Shown here: in pieces, positions 1 to 8,444 of the stretch | How the letters are laid out: each line of letters starts with the position of its first letter | Numbering within the stretch: position 1 is the first letter of the stretch | Assembly (NCBI RefSeq): GCF_008086345.1 | Contig: NZ_CP043006.1 | Location: 4,400,032-4,464,031, forward strand | DNA: 64,000 bases | DNA from: Chitinophaga sp. XS-30 | Lineage (GTDB): Bacteria > Bacteroidota > Bacteroidia > Chitinophagales > Chitinophagaceae | Direction: 5' to 3' | Made by a program: the position numbers and the translations under genes | Notes under the pieces: generated by a model | What the model saw: the letters and a program-made list of their open reading frames with translations, nothing else | What the model was told of the DNA's origin: nothing | Databases searched by the model: none

Positions 1-201
1 CAGTTCGTTCTTCTCCGTTACAGGCCTGACGATGCCGGCGGATTTGACGGAAACATCCACTTTGATAAAGGGTAAGGCCAGCAGGCTGAGCAGCACTGCG
101 AGCAGGACGGTTGCATAGATCACCTGCGTTCTGACCTTTACACGGGGCAGCCATGTAAATGCAGAATGCTCAATGACCTCCACAGGAAATAGTTGAGGCA
201 T
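1..201 (-). CDS. HlyD-family secretion adaptor, N-terminal fragment (cut by window edge)
   Basis: Only the first 67 codons are inside the window; the gene continues past position 1. It starts at an ATG at 201-199 and reads MPQLFPVEVIEHSAF, then a single membrane span (about residues 29-47), then a periplasmic stretch with VDVSVKSAGIVRP and VTEKNEL. This is the usual start of membrane-fusion proteins of type I secretion/efflux systems: a short cytoplasmic tail, one inner-membrane anchor, then the beta strand that leads into the lipoyl/barrel domains. Such proteins link an inner-membrane ABC or bacteriocin-export transporter to an outer-membrane channel. The partner genes would lie to the left. 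The family call rests on a short fragment. Confidence 0.7.
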   Translation of the reverse strand, partial: MPQLFPVEVIEHSAFTWLPRVKVRTQVIYATVLLAVLLSLLALPFIKVDVSVKSAGIVRPVTEKNEL

Positions 202-300
202 GGGCAAATTTTTCTCTATGAAAAATGATGCCTTAACGGTTCAAACGGGCTAAAAACAATTGCTTAAAGACGACGAGGTAATTTACGATTTTTTCTGATA

Positions 301-765
301 TTAGTCCCCTCTTTCATATCCTTCATCCACCAGCAGGGAACCGCCATCTGCAGCGGCGGTGGCCAGCTCATCGCAGCGGTTGTTCTCCGGATTGGTGGCA
401 TGGCCTTTCACCCACTGGAATTTGATGCGGTGTTTTTTATAGAGCGGAACGAAACGTTCCCAGAGGTCGCGGTTCTTTTTATCCTTGAAATTTATTTTGA
501 TCCAGTTCCACAGCCAGCCCTTTTCAACGGAATTGACCACATACTGGCTGTCCGTATAAATAGTGATGGAGAGGCCTTCTTTTGTCAGCGCTTCCAGCGC
601 CTCGATCACCGCCAGCAGTTCCATGCGGTTATTCGTGGTCATCCGGTAGCCCTGTGACAGTTCCTTGCGCACCTTCCCCCAAATCAATACCACACCATAT
701 CCACCTCTGCCCGGGTTTCCTCGCGCAGCGCCATCTGTATAAATGATCAGTTGCTGATTTGTCAA
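301..765 (-). CDS. rnhA: Ribonuclease HI
   Basis: RNase HI cuts the RNA strand of RNA-DNA hybrids (R-loops, Okazaki primers) in the cytoplasm. All four catalytic acids are visible: D11 in YTDGAARGNPG, E49 in NNRMELLAVIEAL, D72 in YTDSQYVVN and D132 in CDELATAAA; the WVKGHATNPENNRCDE segment carries the family His. I chose the TTG at 765-763, giving 154 residues, almost exactly the size of E. coli RNase HI (155). The open frame continues upstream to an ATG at 939 (212 residues), but those 58 extra residues do not resemble RNase H, and a good promoter (786-815) lies inside that extension, so the longer form would not be fully transcribed from it. The enzyme call is certain; the TTG start is probable. 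Confidence 0.93.
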   Translation of the reverse strand: MTNQQLIIYTDGAARGNPGRGGYGVVLIWGKVRKELSQGYRMTTNNRMELLAVIEALEALTKEGLSITIYTDSQYVVNSVEKGWLWNWIKINFKDKKNRDLWERFVPLYKKHRIKFQWVKGHATNPENNRCDELATAAADGGSLLVDEGYERGD

Positions 766-785
766 TCCCAATTCGTTTAAGGCTG

Positions 786-815
786 CAAAAATAATGGAGA
801 ATTCCGAAGTGCCAA
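786..815 (-). promoter_or_regulatory. Bacteroidota-type promoter of rnhA
   Basis: On the minus strand, TTG (815-813) is followed after 19 bp by TATTTTTG (793-786), a full match to the Bacteroidota -7 consensus TAnnTTTG with standard spacing to the -33 TTG. The predicted transcript start is near 779, about 14 nt before the TTG start codon at 765. It lies inside the apparent N-terminal extension of the rnhA frame and argues for the short protein. Confidence 0.55.
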
Positions 816-983
816 GTGAAAATGGTTTTCTGTACCGATTTACATGTTTTGCATAAGCTGATGACGTCACCATACCAAAATGATGCAGCGTCAGGTGTTG
901 AGACATGACTGCTTTCCCCGCAGTTCCACCGTTTTTCAAGTACGGGAAAGCTGTTTACAACGCCCAATAATGGCATCAGGCAC

Positions 984-2621
984 CTAAACCTGGAAAACGC
1001 CGGTGCTGAACGTCTCTTCCACCGGCGCCTGATTGACCGCTTTAAGGCATTCCGCTACAACCTGGCGTGTCTGCGCCGGGTCAATGATCTCGTCCACCCA
1101 CAGCCTTGCTGCGGCATAATACGGCGTGGTCTGCGCATTGTATCTATCCGTGATGTCTTTCAGGAGCTTCGCTTCCACTTCTGGAGAAATGGTTTCTCCC
1201 CTGGCCTTGAGCGAGGCAACCTGTATCTGCAGCAGTGTTTTTGCGGCCTGTTCTCCGCCCATTACGGCGATCTTGGCATTCGGCCAGGCGAAGATGAAAC
1301 GGGGATCATAGGCTTTGCCGCACATGGCGTAATTGCCCGCGCCGTAAGAATTACCGGTGATGATGGTGATCTTGGGCACGATGGAATTGGCGACGGCATT
1401 AACCAGCTTGGCGCCATCCTTGATGATGCCTGCATGTTCGCTCCGGCTGCCCACCATGAACCCGGTTACATCCTGCAGAAAAAGCAGGGGTATTTTTTTC
1501 TGATTGCAGTTCATGATGAAACGGGCGGCCTTGTCCGCACTGTCATTATAGATCACGCCGCCCATCTGCATTTCGCCTTTGCGGTTCTTCACCATTTTCC
1601 GCTGATTGGCCACGATGCCAACGGCCCATCCTTCGATGCGCGCATACCCGCAGAGCATGGTCTTCCCATATTCTTCCTTATACTCGTCAAATACGGAACC
1701 ATCTACCAGTCTTTCAATGATCTCGCGGACATCATAGGATTTGGTACTGTCCGCCGGAACGATGCCGTATAATTCTTCCGGGGATTTCTGCGGCGCCACG
1801 GGGGTAATATGATCGAAACCTGCCTGGGGTTTATGCCCCAGTCTCGCTACGATGTCCCTGATCCCGTCAAGGCAGGCTTTGTCATCTTTGAATTTATAAT
1901 CGGCTACGCCGGATATCTCGGTATGCGTGGTGGCGCCGCCCAGGGTTTCCGCATCCACATCTTCGCCGATGGCAGCCTTTACCAGGTAGGGCCCGGCCAG
2001 GAAAATGGAGCCGTTGCCTTCCACCATCAGCACTTCATCGCTCATCACCGGCAGATATGCACCGCCGGCTACGCAGCTGCCCATCACCGCAGCGATCTGG
2101 GTGATGCCCATGGCACTCATGCGGGCATTATTGCGGAAAATGCGGCCAAAATGCTCTTTATCGGGAAATATCTCGTCCTGCATCGGCAGATATACACCGG
2201 CGCTGTCTACCAGGTAGATGACAGGTAAATGATTCTCCATGGCTATTTCCTGCAGGCGCAGGTTCTTTTTGCCGGTAAGCGGGAACCAGGCCCCGGCTTT
2301 CACCGTCATATCATTCGCCACGATCACGCACTGGCGGCCGCTCACATAACCTATTCCCGCAACCGTTCCGGCGGCGGGGCAACCACCATGTTCAGCATAC
2401 ATTTCATAGGCGGCAAATGCGCCAATTTCCAGGAAATGTGAATTTTTATCGATCAGGTAGCCAATACGCTCCCTGGGGGTTAATTTGCCGCGCTGGCGCA
2501 GCTTTTCAATGCTTTTTTTACCGCCGCCCTGTTCGATCACCGCCAGCCGTTGTTTCATGGTGCTGACCAACCTGCGCATGATATCTTCATTTTTGTTAAA
2601 TTCCAGTTGCTGTTGCTCCAT
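984..2621 (-). CDS. Acyl-CoA carboxylase beta subunit (methylcrotonoyl-CoA carboxylase type)
   Basis: A 545-residue carboxyltransferase subunit of a biotin-dependent acyl-CoA carboxylase, which moves CO2 from carboxybiotin to an acyl-CoA. It has the two crotonase-like halves of the family. The segments GSCVAGGAYLPVMSDE, IFLAGPYLVKAAIGEDV, ELYGIVPADSTKSYDVRE, LLFLQDVTGFMVG and GNSYGAGNYAMCG follow the methylcrotonoyl-CoA carboxylase beta subunit (leucine degradation) more closely than propionyl-CoA carboxylase. No biotin carboxylase/BCCP partner lies beside it, so the alpha subunit must be encoded elsewhere. The neighbours rnhA and dinB-like are unrelated. Substrate (methylcrotonoyl, geranyl or another branched acyl-CoA) is inferred from similarity only. 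Confidence 0.9.
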   Translation of the reverse strand: MEQQQLEFNKNEDIMRRLVSTMKQRLAVIEQGGGKKSIEKLRQRGKLTPRERIGYLIDKNSHFLEIGAFAAYEMYAEHGGCPAAGTVAGIGYVSGRQCVIVANDMTVKAGAWFPLTGKKNLRLQEIAMENHLPVIYLVDSAGVYLPMQDEIFPDKEHFGRIFRNNARMSAMGITQIAAVMGSCVAGGAYLPVMSDEVLMVEGNGSIFLAGPYLVKAAIGEDVDAETLGGATTHTEISGVADYKFKDDKACLDGIRDIVARLGHKPQAGFDHITPVAPQKSPEELYGIVPADSTKSYDVREIIERLVDGSVFDEYKEEYGKTMLCGYARIEGWAVGIVANQRKMVKNRKGEMQMGGVIYNDSADKAARFIMNCNQKKIPLLFLQDVTGFMVGSRSEHAGIIKDGAKLVNAVANSIVPKITIITGNSYGAGNYAMCGKAYDPRFIFAWPNAKIAVMGGEQAAKTLLQIQVASLKARGETISPEVEAKLLKDITDRYNAQTTPYYAAARLWVDEIIDPAQTRQVVAECLKAVNQAPVEETFSTGVFQV

Positions 2622-2724
2622 AAAGTGGTATTTATTTGGCTAAAAATACGGGAAAATGAGGGAATGGCCTGCTAATTGTAAAAGGATCATGAGGTAGTGA
2701 ACCGTATCCAAAAAACTTTGCTAT

Positions 2725-3189
2725 ATGTCTACATTAGTTGTATTATCGGAATCATTGCAGCATATCTATCATGGCCAGCCCTGGCTGGATGTTACGCTGC
2801 TGGAACATCTGCAGGAAACGGACGCGGAACAGGCGACCGTACGCGCAGGGGAATCCCACAACATATGGGAGTTGGTCAATCACCTTATTTTCTGGCATCT
2901 GAATGTTACCCGCAAGCTGAAAGGGGAAAAACCCGAGCAGGAAGGCGACCTTCCTGATTTCTATCTGCCCGAGAACCACGGGGAAAATAACTGGCAGGCC
3001 ACACTGCACCGCCTGGAGCACTCCATTACGCAAATGGTGGAAACAATCCGTAACTTCCCGGAGGAAAAGCTGTTCACAACCGTCCCGGAAACCCAGCATA
3101 ACGCATATTATTATATTCTGGGGGTCCTGCAACATATTGCCTATCACCTGGGGCAGATCGTACTGCTGCGCAAGCATGTGGTGAAATGA
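2725..3189 (+). CDS. DinB-like four-helix-bundle protein
   Basis: A 154-residue soluble protein of the DinB/YfiT-like metalloenzyme superfamily. The family is a four-helix bundle with three metal-binding histidines; candidates here are the His of NLIFWH-type NHLIFWHLNVT, and those in the C-terminal GVLQHIAYHLGQIVLLRK helix. The LQHIAYHLGQI block is the family hallmark. Members include thiol-dependent S-transferases and DNA-damage-induced proteins of unknown role; nothing here fixes the substrate. It stands alone, divergent from the acyl-CoA carboxylase gene, and is followed by a GC-rich hairpin. Confidence 0.82.
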   Translation: MSTLVVLSESLQHIYHGQPWLDVTLLEHLQETDAEQATVRAGESHNIWELVNHLIFWHLNVTRKLKGEKPEQEGDLPDFYLPENHGENNWQATLHRLEHSITQMVETIRNFPEEKLFTTVPETQHNAYYYILGVLQHIAYHLGQIVLLRKHVVK

Positions 3190-3203
3190 GATAAAAATAG
3201 CGA

Positions 3204-3221
3204 CGCCGCTGGACAGCGGCG
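3204..3221. terminator. GC-rich hairpin after the DinB-like gene
   Basis: CGCCGCT (3204-3210) pairs with AGCGGCG (3215-3221) across a 4-nt loop. It starts 15 bp after the stop codon at 3189. There is no T-run after it on the plus strand, so intrinsic termination is likely but not certain. Confidence 0.45.
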
Positions 3222-3292
3222 CCGGGTCATAGGAAATGGTTAAAAGTGCCGATGATGGCATCAGAATGCTAATATAATACAATATCCCTTTC

Positions 3293-4483
3293 ATGCAACC
3301 ACTATCTGTTTCCCGTGACCGTATTTACTCCATCGATGTATTGAGAGGCCTGGTTATGATACTCATGGCACTGGACCATGTGCGGGACTTTTTTCATCAG
3401 CCGGCCATGACGGAAGACCCGCTCAACGTAGACACTACTTTCCCCCTCCTGTACATCACCCGGTGGATCACACACTTCTGCGCCCCGGTGTTCGTCTTCC
3501 TCTCCGGCCTTTCCGTGTGCCTCATGCAGGAAAGAAAAACCACGAAGCAGATCAGCGGTTTCCTGCTGAAACGCGGCTTATGGCTCATCCTGGTGGAGAT
3601 CACATTGGTATCTTTCGCATTGAGCTTCAACCCCATGATGAATGTTATGATATTGCAGGTGATATGGGCGATCGGGATATGTTTCGTATGCCTGTCCCTG
3701 TTAGTATTCCTGCCCTGGCAGGCGATCCTCGGGCTGGGCGTGCTGATCATCTGCTCCCATAATCTCCTGGATTACATCGAAGCGAAACCGGGCTTTCAGC
3801 CGGGCCTGGGATGGCAATTGCTGCACCAGACCCGTTACACCTTTTTCGAGTATTTGCCCGGGCACGGGTTCATCGTCATCTATCCCTTCCTGCCCTGGTT
3901 GGGCATTATGCTGGCCGGATATGGCCTGGGCCGGATCTTCCGGCCGGATGTCAGCGCCGCACAACGGAAACGGATACTCGTTGTTGCCGGTATATCGATG
4001 ATTGCGGTATTCATTGCCGTACGGCTGCTGAATGGCTACGGCGATCCGGGCACCTGGGAAACCCATCCGCACTGGGTCGCCACCCTCGGAGATTTCATGA
4101 ACGTGCAGAAATATCCGCCTTCCCTGCTGTACACCTGCGCCACCATCGGCCCCGCCCTCTTGCTGCTCGCCTGGATGGAAGGCCGGAAAAGCGCGGCCAT
4201 GGATGTCGCTAAAGTATATGGCAGCGTACCTTTCTTTTATTACATCCTGCATTTCTATATCATTCACCTGCTTTGCGTGATCCTGTTCTTTGCTTCCGGC
4301 TACGGGGCGGATGATATTGTAAGCCCGCAAACGCTTTTCCTTTTCAGGCCACCCACTTTCGGTTATCCGCTATGGGTCGCTTACCTCATCTGGATCGGCA
4401 TCGTAGCATTGCTTTATCCCTTGTGCAAACGATATGCGGCTTATAAACGGACGCACCGGCACTGGTGGCTCAGCTATCTTTAA
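3293..4483 (+). CDS. DUF1624/heparan-alpha-glucosaminide acetyltransferase-like membrane protein
   Basis: A 396-residue integral membrane protein with about ten hydrophobic segments. The N-terminus, SIDVLRGLVMILMALDHVRDFF, is the hallmark of the DUF1624/YeiB/OpgC group of membrane acyltransferase-like proteins (conserved DxLRG and the Asp-His of ALDHVRDF). These proteins are thought to transfer acyl groups across the inner membrane to periplasmic sugars, but most members are uncharacterised. It stands between a DinB-like gene and a pirin gene, neither of which suggests a substrate. The ATG at 3293 gives a short cytoplasmic head before the first span. Family confident; reaction unknown. Confidence 0.8.
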   Translation: MQPLSVSRDRIYSIDVLRGLVMILMALDHVRDFFHQPAMTEDPLNVDTTFPLLYITRWITHFCAPVFVFLSGLSVCLMQERKTTKQISGFLLKRGLWLILVEITLVSFALSFNPMMNVMILQVIWAIGICFVCLSLLVFLPWQAILGLGVLIICSHNLLDYIEAKPGFQPGLGWQLLHQTRYTFFEYLPGHGFIVIYPFLPWLGIMLAGYGLGRIFRPDVSAAQRKRILVVAGISMIAVFIAVRLLNGYGDPGTWETHPHWVATLGDFMNVQKYPPSLLYTCATIGPALLLLAWMEGRKSAAMDVAKVYGSVPFFYYILHFYIIHLLCVILFFASGYGADDIVSPQTLFLFRPPTFGYPLWVAYLIWIGIVALLYPLCKRYAAYKRTHRHWWLSYL

Positions 4484-4511
4484 CGCAGCTTCAGCTCGTA
4501 CCTTTTTTGGC

Positions 4512-4519
4512 TATATTTG
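4512..4519 (+). promoter_or_regulatory. -7 element upstream of pirin gene
   Basis: TATATTTG matches TAnnTTTG and ends 27 bp before the ATG at 4547. No clear TTG lies at -33. It supports the ATG at 4547 over an in-frame ATG at 4517, which falls inside this element. Confidence 0.4.
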
Positions 4520-4546
4520 CCGGGTACCATCTTTAAATGTTACTGT

Positions 4547-5404
4547 ATGAAAAAGGCTATCCAACACATCCTGCAGGGCAGGGAAAAACGCATCACCGAA
4601 GATGAAACTGTGATACAACCGCTACCCCATAAAGACTTCAGATTTGCCAATCCCTTCATCGTGCTGCATCACATCGGCCCGGAAACCATTCCCGCGGGAT
4701 CGGCGATGCGCATTCACCCGCACCCGCACCGCGGCTTCTCCCCGGTGTCTTTTTTCATTCAGGGCGCGGGATATCATATGGACAATGCCGGACATTCCGG
4801 CACCATAGAAGCGGGCGGCATTCAATGGATGTTCGCGGGAAAAGGACTGCTGCACAGCGAAGGCCCCACCAAAGAAATACTGGAAAAAGGCGGCGTACAA
4901 GAGATGATACAGATATGGGTGAATGTGCCGAAAGCCCACAAATGGGATGAACCTTACTACCAGTCCGCCTCCAAAGAGCAATTACCCAGAGTACTGGAAC
5001 AGGATGGTGTGGAGCTGCGGCTGGCCAGCGGCGAATACGAAGGCAAGAGAAGCCCGATGAAAAGCTTTACCCCTGTGATCGCCATCAACGGCGCCATCGA
5101 AAAAGGAAAAACCGTGAGCATAACGGCCACTCCCGGCTATCAGGCATTGCTGTACGTGTCCAAAGGGAGCTTCCTCGTGAATGGACAGGAAACGGCGCAA
5201 ATGCATCAGCTGGTGGTGTTTGAGAAAGAGCATGACGAGATCGTTATCACTGCAAATGAAGATTCGGCTATCCTGTACCTTTCCGCCGAACCGATCGATG
5301 AACCGGTGGCCGCGAAAGATAATTTTGTTATGAATACCCCCGAAGAAGTGGAACAGGCAATGGCGGATTACAGGAACGGGGTGTTCGGAACGCTTGAATA
5401 CTGA
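4547..5404 (+). CDS. Pirin family protein
   Basis: A 285-residue bicupin. The N-terminal cupin holds the pirin metal-binding segment HPHPHRGFSPVSFF, a later His (GKGLLHSEGP) and the IQIWVN block; in pirins three His and a Glu bind Fe. The C-terminal cupin starts near residue 175. Characterised pirins are redox-sensing co-regulators or quercetinases; which applies here cannot be told. I start at MKKAIQHIL (4547); an earlier in-frame ATG at 4517 would add ten residues with no family match and lies inside the likely -7 element. The next gene begins 2 bp after its stop, so the two membrane-protein genes downstream are probably in the same transcript. Confidence 0.9.
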   Translation: MKKAIQHILQGREKRITEDETVIQPLPHKDFRFANPFIVLHHIGPETIPAGSAMRIHPHPHRGFSPVSFFIQGAGYHMDNAGHSGTIEAGGIQWMFAGKGLLHSEGPTKEILEKGGVQEMIQIWVNVPKAHKWDEPYYQSASKEQLPRVLEQDGVELRLASGEYEGKRSPMKSFTPVIAINGAIEKGKTVSITATPGYQALLYVSKGSFLVNGQETAQMHQLVVFEKEHDEIVITANEDSAILYLSAEPIDEPVAAKDNFVMNTPEEVEQAMADYRNGVFGTLEY

Positions 5405-5406
5405 TC

Positions 5407-6375
5407 ATGAATATACCTTTGTTTGAAAAACTGGCGGAAGAGGAACTGATCTCCGCCGGTTCCCTCGAAAAAGTAAAGACCGCTGCCGGCAGAAAGCTTT
5501 TTTCGGTGCACTGGGAGTTGAAAACCATGTTGTACCTCGGCGTACTGCTGCTTAGCGGCGGACTGGGCGTCCTGGTGTATGAAAATATCGATACCATCGG
5601 CCATCAGGTCATACTGTTTGCCATAGCCCTCCTCTGTATGGGCAGTTTTTACTACAGCAACCGGCACAGGCAACCTTTTAGCTGGACGAAAACATACTCC
5701 CCGCATGCCTTTGCGGACTACGCCATATTGCTGGGATGCCTGCTGTTCGTGACCTTTATCACCTACCTGCAGGCGCAATACGAAGTATTCGGTACCCGGT
5801 ACGGGGCCGCCACTTTCATCCCGATGGTGGTACTGTTATTCAGCGCCTATTATTATGACCACCTGGGCGTGCTCAGCCTCGGCATCACGAACTTTGCCGC
5901 CTGGATGGGAGTGGCTATCACGCCCTACCGCATCTTTTCACAGAACGATTTCTCCAGTGAGCGCCTGATATACACCGGGATGCTGCTTGGTGTGATACTG
6001 TTGGCGGCAGCATTTATCAGCGAATACAGATCATTAAAAAAACACTTTGCATTTACTTACAGCAACTTCGGGACGCATATTCTTTTTATTGCCGTGCTGT
6101 CCGCCCTGTTCTCGTTTGAACGCAGTATGGCCCTCTGGTCTGCTGTGCTGGCGGGTGTTTGTGCCTTCGTGTACTTTCAGGCGCTGCGTTACCGTTCGTT
6201 CTACTTTATGCTGATCATGGTGTTGTATGCCTACACCGGCCTTAGCTATCTCGTATTGCGGCTCTTCGAACCGGTAGAAGGGTACTTTACCATCTGCATG
6301 TTATATTTCCTGACCTCCTCCGTCAGTGTAATTCTGCTGCTGATCCGTTTAAACCAAAAGCTCCGTCACAAATGA
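5407..6375 (+). CDS. DUF2157-like polytopic membrane protein
   Basis: A 322-residue protein with a short soluble head (residues 1-35, a helix ending in ...SAGSLEKVKTAAGRKLFSVHWEL) followed by about eight or nine membrane spans. The soluble helix plus many spans, and the segment LLLSGGLGVLVYENIDTIGHQ, match the DUF2157 group of predicted membrane proteins. No catalytic motif is visible. Its stop overlaps the start of the next gene (ATGA at 6372-6375), and the next product has the same build, so the two proteins are probably made together and may form a complex. Function unknown. Confidence 0.7.
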   Translation: MNIPLFEKLAEEELISAGSLEKVKTAAGRKLFSVHWELKTMLYLGVLLLSGGLGVLVYENIDTIGHQVILFAIALLCMGSFYYSNRHRQPFSWTKTYSPHAFADYAILLGCLLFVTFITYLQAQYEVFGTRYGAATFIPMVVLLFSAYYYDHLGVLSLGITNFAAWMGVAITPYRIFSQNDFSSERLIYTGMLLGVILLAAAFISEYRSLKKHFAFTYSNFGTHILFIAVLSALFSFERSMALWSAVLAGVCAFVYFQALRYRSFYFMLIMVLYAYTGLSYLVLRLFEPVEGYFTICMLYFLTSSVSVILLLIRLNQKLRHK

Positions 6376-7514
6376 TCGCATATAACAGGAAAGACCTCGA
6401 CAATCGGCTGATACTGCGGGATGTGGATGCGGCATGGCAAAAAAAATGCATCACCGAAGAAGAACGGCGGGCGGTGCGGGCGGCTTACCCCGTAAAGCTT
6501 TACACCCCGAACCCGTTCATCCGCATCGGGCTTTTCATCGGCACAATAGTAGCGGCGCTCGGCGCTTTCGGGCTTTTCCTGGCCGGCACGCACGACGAGG
6601 ACGTACTAACAATGCTGATCTTCTTTTTTTCCATCGTTTATTATGCGATGCTGGAAATGTTCGTGCAGCACAAGCATCATTTTAGGTCCGGCGTGGATGA
6701 TGCGCTGATCTGGCTGAGCGGCATATACTTCATTACCGGTTTTCTGGCCGCCACCGAGCTGGATCTTGACGAAATATGGATATATCTGCTCGTGCTGCTC
6801 ACCGGCACTTGTTTTACGCTGCGTTTCGTGAATATGCTGACCGGCGCGGCGGCGTTCATCGGGTTGACCGGAATGGTGCTTTATACCGCCGTCCGGCTTG
6901 GCAGCACAGCCCAGGCGTTCGTTCCTTTTTTCATTATGGGCCTTTCCCTCATGGTGTACCTGGCATCCGCCAGGCTGCTGAAACAGCAGCGATTCCGGCA
7001 TTACTTTCCCTGCCTGGAACTATTATCCCTTCTCGCATTGATCATGCTGTATGCCGGAGGCAATTATTTCGTGGTCAGGGAGCTTGGCTCCGCGATGTTT
7101 GGAATGGAAATGAGGCTGGAATGGCTGTTCTGGCTATTTACCGCGGCCATTCCGGTGATCTATCTTTATCTTGGTATCCGGCGTAAAAATGCGATGCTGC
7201 TGAGAACAGGGTTGCTGCTCATGGCAGTGGCCGCTTTTACGATACGCCACTATCATCAGATACTTTCTCCTGAGTTGGCGATGGTATCTGGCGGGGCCGC
7301 CATGATCGCGGTGGCATGGTATCTCACCCGTTATCTCCGCGAGCCGAAACAAGGCTTTACAAAGGAAAGTGACGATGAACCGGAAGCCATTGAAAAACTA
7401 CAGATAGAATCGCTGGTGATCGCCGAAACCCTGCAGGACGCTCCACAACCGCCGAAAGGTTTCAGGTTTGGCGGTGGTACCGGAGGCGGGGCCGGTGCAG
7501 GCGGAGATTTTTGA
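6372..7514 (+). CDS. DUF2157-like membrane protein with Gly-rich tail
   Basis: A 380-residue membrane protein, translationally coupled to the previous gene by an ATGA overlap. It starts with a soluble helical segment (MIAYNRKDLDNRLILRDVDAAW), then about nine spans from residue 50 to 325. A soluble C-terminus follows: an acidic stretch (ESDDEPEAIEKLQIESLVIA) and a Gly-rich end (GGGTGGGAGAGGDF). The head-plus-spans plan resembles its neighbour, which suggests an old duplication. No catalytic motif is seen; function unknown. Confidence 0.68.
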   Translation: MIAYNRKDLDNRLILRDVDAAWQKKCITEEERRAVRAAYPVKLYTPNPFIRIGLFIGTIVAALGAFGLFLAGTHDEDVLTMLIFFFSIVYYAMLEMFVQHKHHFRSGVDDALIWLSGIYFITGFLAATELDLDEIWIYLLVLLTGTCFTLRFVNMLTGAAAFIGLTGMVLYTAVRLGSTAQAFVPFFIMGLSLMVYLASARLLKQQRFRHYFPCLELLSLLALIMLYAGGNYFVVRELGSAMFGMEMRLEWLFWLFTAAIPVIYLYLGIRRKNAMLLRTGLLLMAVAAFTIRHYHQILSPELAMVSGGAAMIAVAWYLTRYLREPKQGFTKESDDEPEAIEKLQIESLVIAETLQDAPQPPKGFRFGGGTGGGAGAGGDF

Positions 7515-7609
7515 TCCTATCATTATTCTAATACCAAGAGGTAAATTATCCTATATTATTTATACCTGAATTGTAAGGACATTTGTGCTGACAAAATAAA
7601 ACGACGAAC

Positions 7610-8404
7610 ATGGACCTTCAATTAAAAGGAAAGACCGCTCTTGTAAGCGGATCAACACAGGGCATCGGGTTTGCGATCGCGAAAAGGCTGCTGGAAGAAG
7701 GCGCTGCGGTCATCATTAACGGCCGGACCGAAGCCAGGATCAACGAGTCGATAGCAAAACTCCAAAAGGCCGTACCGGGCGCTGATATTTCCGGCGTGGC
7801 CGCTGATTTTGCGAAAGCAGAGGAAGTAACCGCCCTGCTGGAAAAAGTACCGGAAGTGGATATTCTCATCAATAACGCCGGGATCTTTGAGCCGAAACCT
7901 TTTGCGGAGATCACCGATGAAGAATGGATGCGTTTCTTCGAGATCAATGTACTGAGCGGGGTACGGCTTTCCCGGCACTATTTCCCGAAAATGCTTGCCC
8001 GGAACCGGGGAAGGATCATTTTCATTTCCAGTGAATCCGCCATCATGACGCCTGATGAAATGATACACTATGGCATGACCAAAACAGCGCAGCTGGCGGT
8101 GAGCAGAGGTCTTGCCGAACTGACAAAAAATACAGCCGTTACCGTTAACAGTTTACTGCCCGGTCCTACCAAATCGGAAGGCGTAGATGAATTTGTGCGC
8201 CAGCTGGCCGAAAAACAAAATATCACACCGGCAGAAGCTGAAACGGACTTCTTCAAGACTATGCGCCCGTCCTCCCTCATCCAGCGGTTTGCGGACGTTT
8301 CGGAGATCGCGAACCTCGCGGCCTATCTGGCAAGCCCGCTTTCCGCTGCCACCAATGGCGCTGCGCTGCGGGCAGACGGAGGCCTGGTACGGTCCATCTA
8401 CTGA
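7610..8404 (+). CDS. Short-chain dehydrogenase/reductase
   Basis: A 264-residue classical SDR. The Rossmann motif SGSTQGIG is at residues 13-20, NNAG at 88-91, the structural Asn at 113-114 (EINVLSG), and the catalytic Ser at 140-141 with YGMTK (Tyr154, Lys158). The NGRTEAR segment after beta-2 has an Arg in a position that favours NADPH. SDRs of this type oxidise or reduce alcohols/ketones; the substrate cannot be inferred. The C-terminal GGAxRADGG-like end (AALRADGGLVRSIY) is standard. It is followed after 40 bp by a serine hydrolase gene on the same strand, possibly one transcript. Confidence 0.9.
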   Translation: MDLQLKGKTALVSGSTQGIGFAIAKRLLEEGAAVIINGRTEARINESIAKLQKAVPGADISGVAADFAKAEEVTALLEKVPEVDILINNAGIFEPKPFAEITDEEWMRFFEINVLSGVRLSRHYFPKMLARNRGRIIFISSESAIMTPDEMIHYGMTKTAQLAVSRGLAELTKNTAVTVNSLLPGPTKSEGVDEFVRQLAEKQNITPAEAETDFFKTMRPSSLIQRFADVSEIANLAAYLASPLSAATNGAALRADGGLVRSIY

Positions 8405-8444
8405 TTTCCCATCCTTCCCGCTATGCGGGCCAACACTTTACATC

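Noticed and set aside
3701..4330. 209-residue minus-strand frame inside the DUF1624-like gene
   Set aside because: Antisense to a membrane protein gene with well-placed spans; no motif.
8187..8444. N-terminal extension of the serine hydrolase frame back into the SDR gene
   Set aside because: It overlaps the 3' end of the SDR gene in another frame, has no family similarity, and a clean signal peptide starts at 8445.
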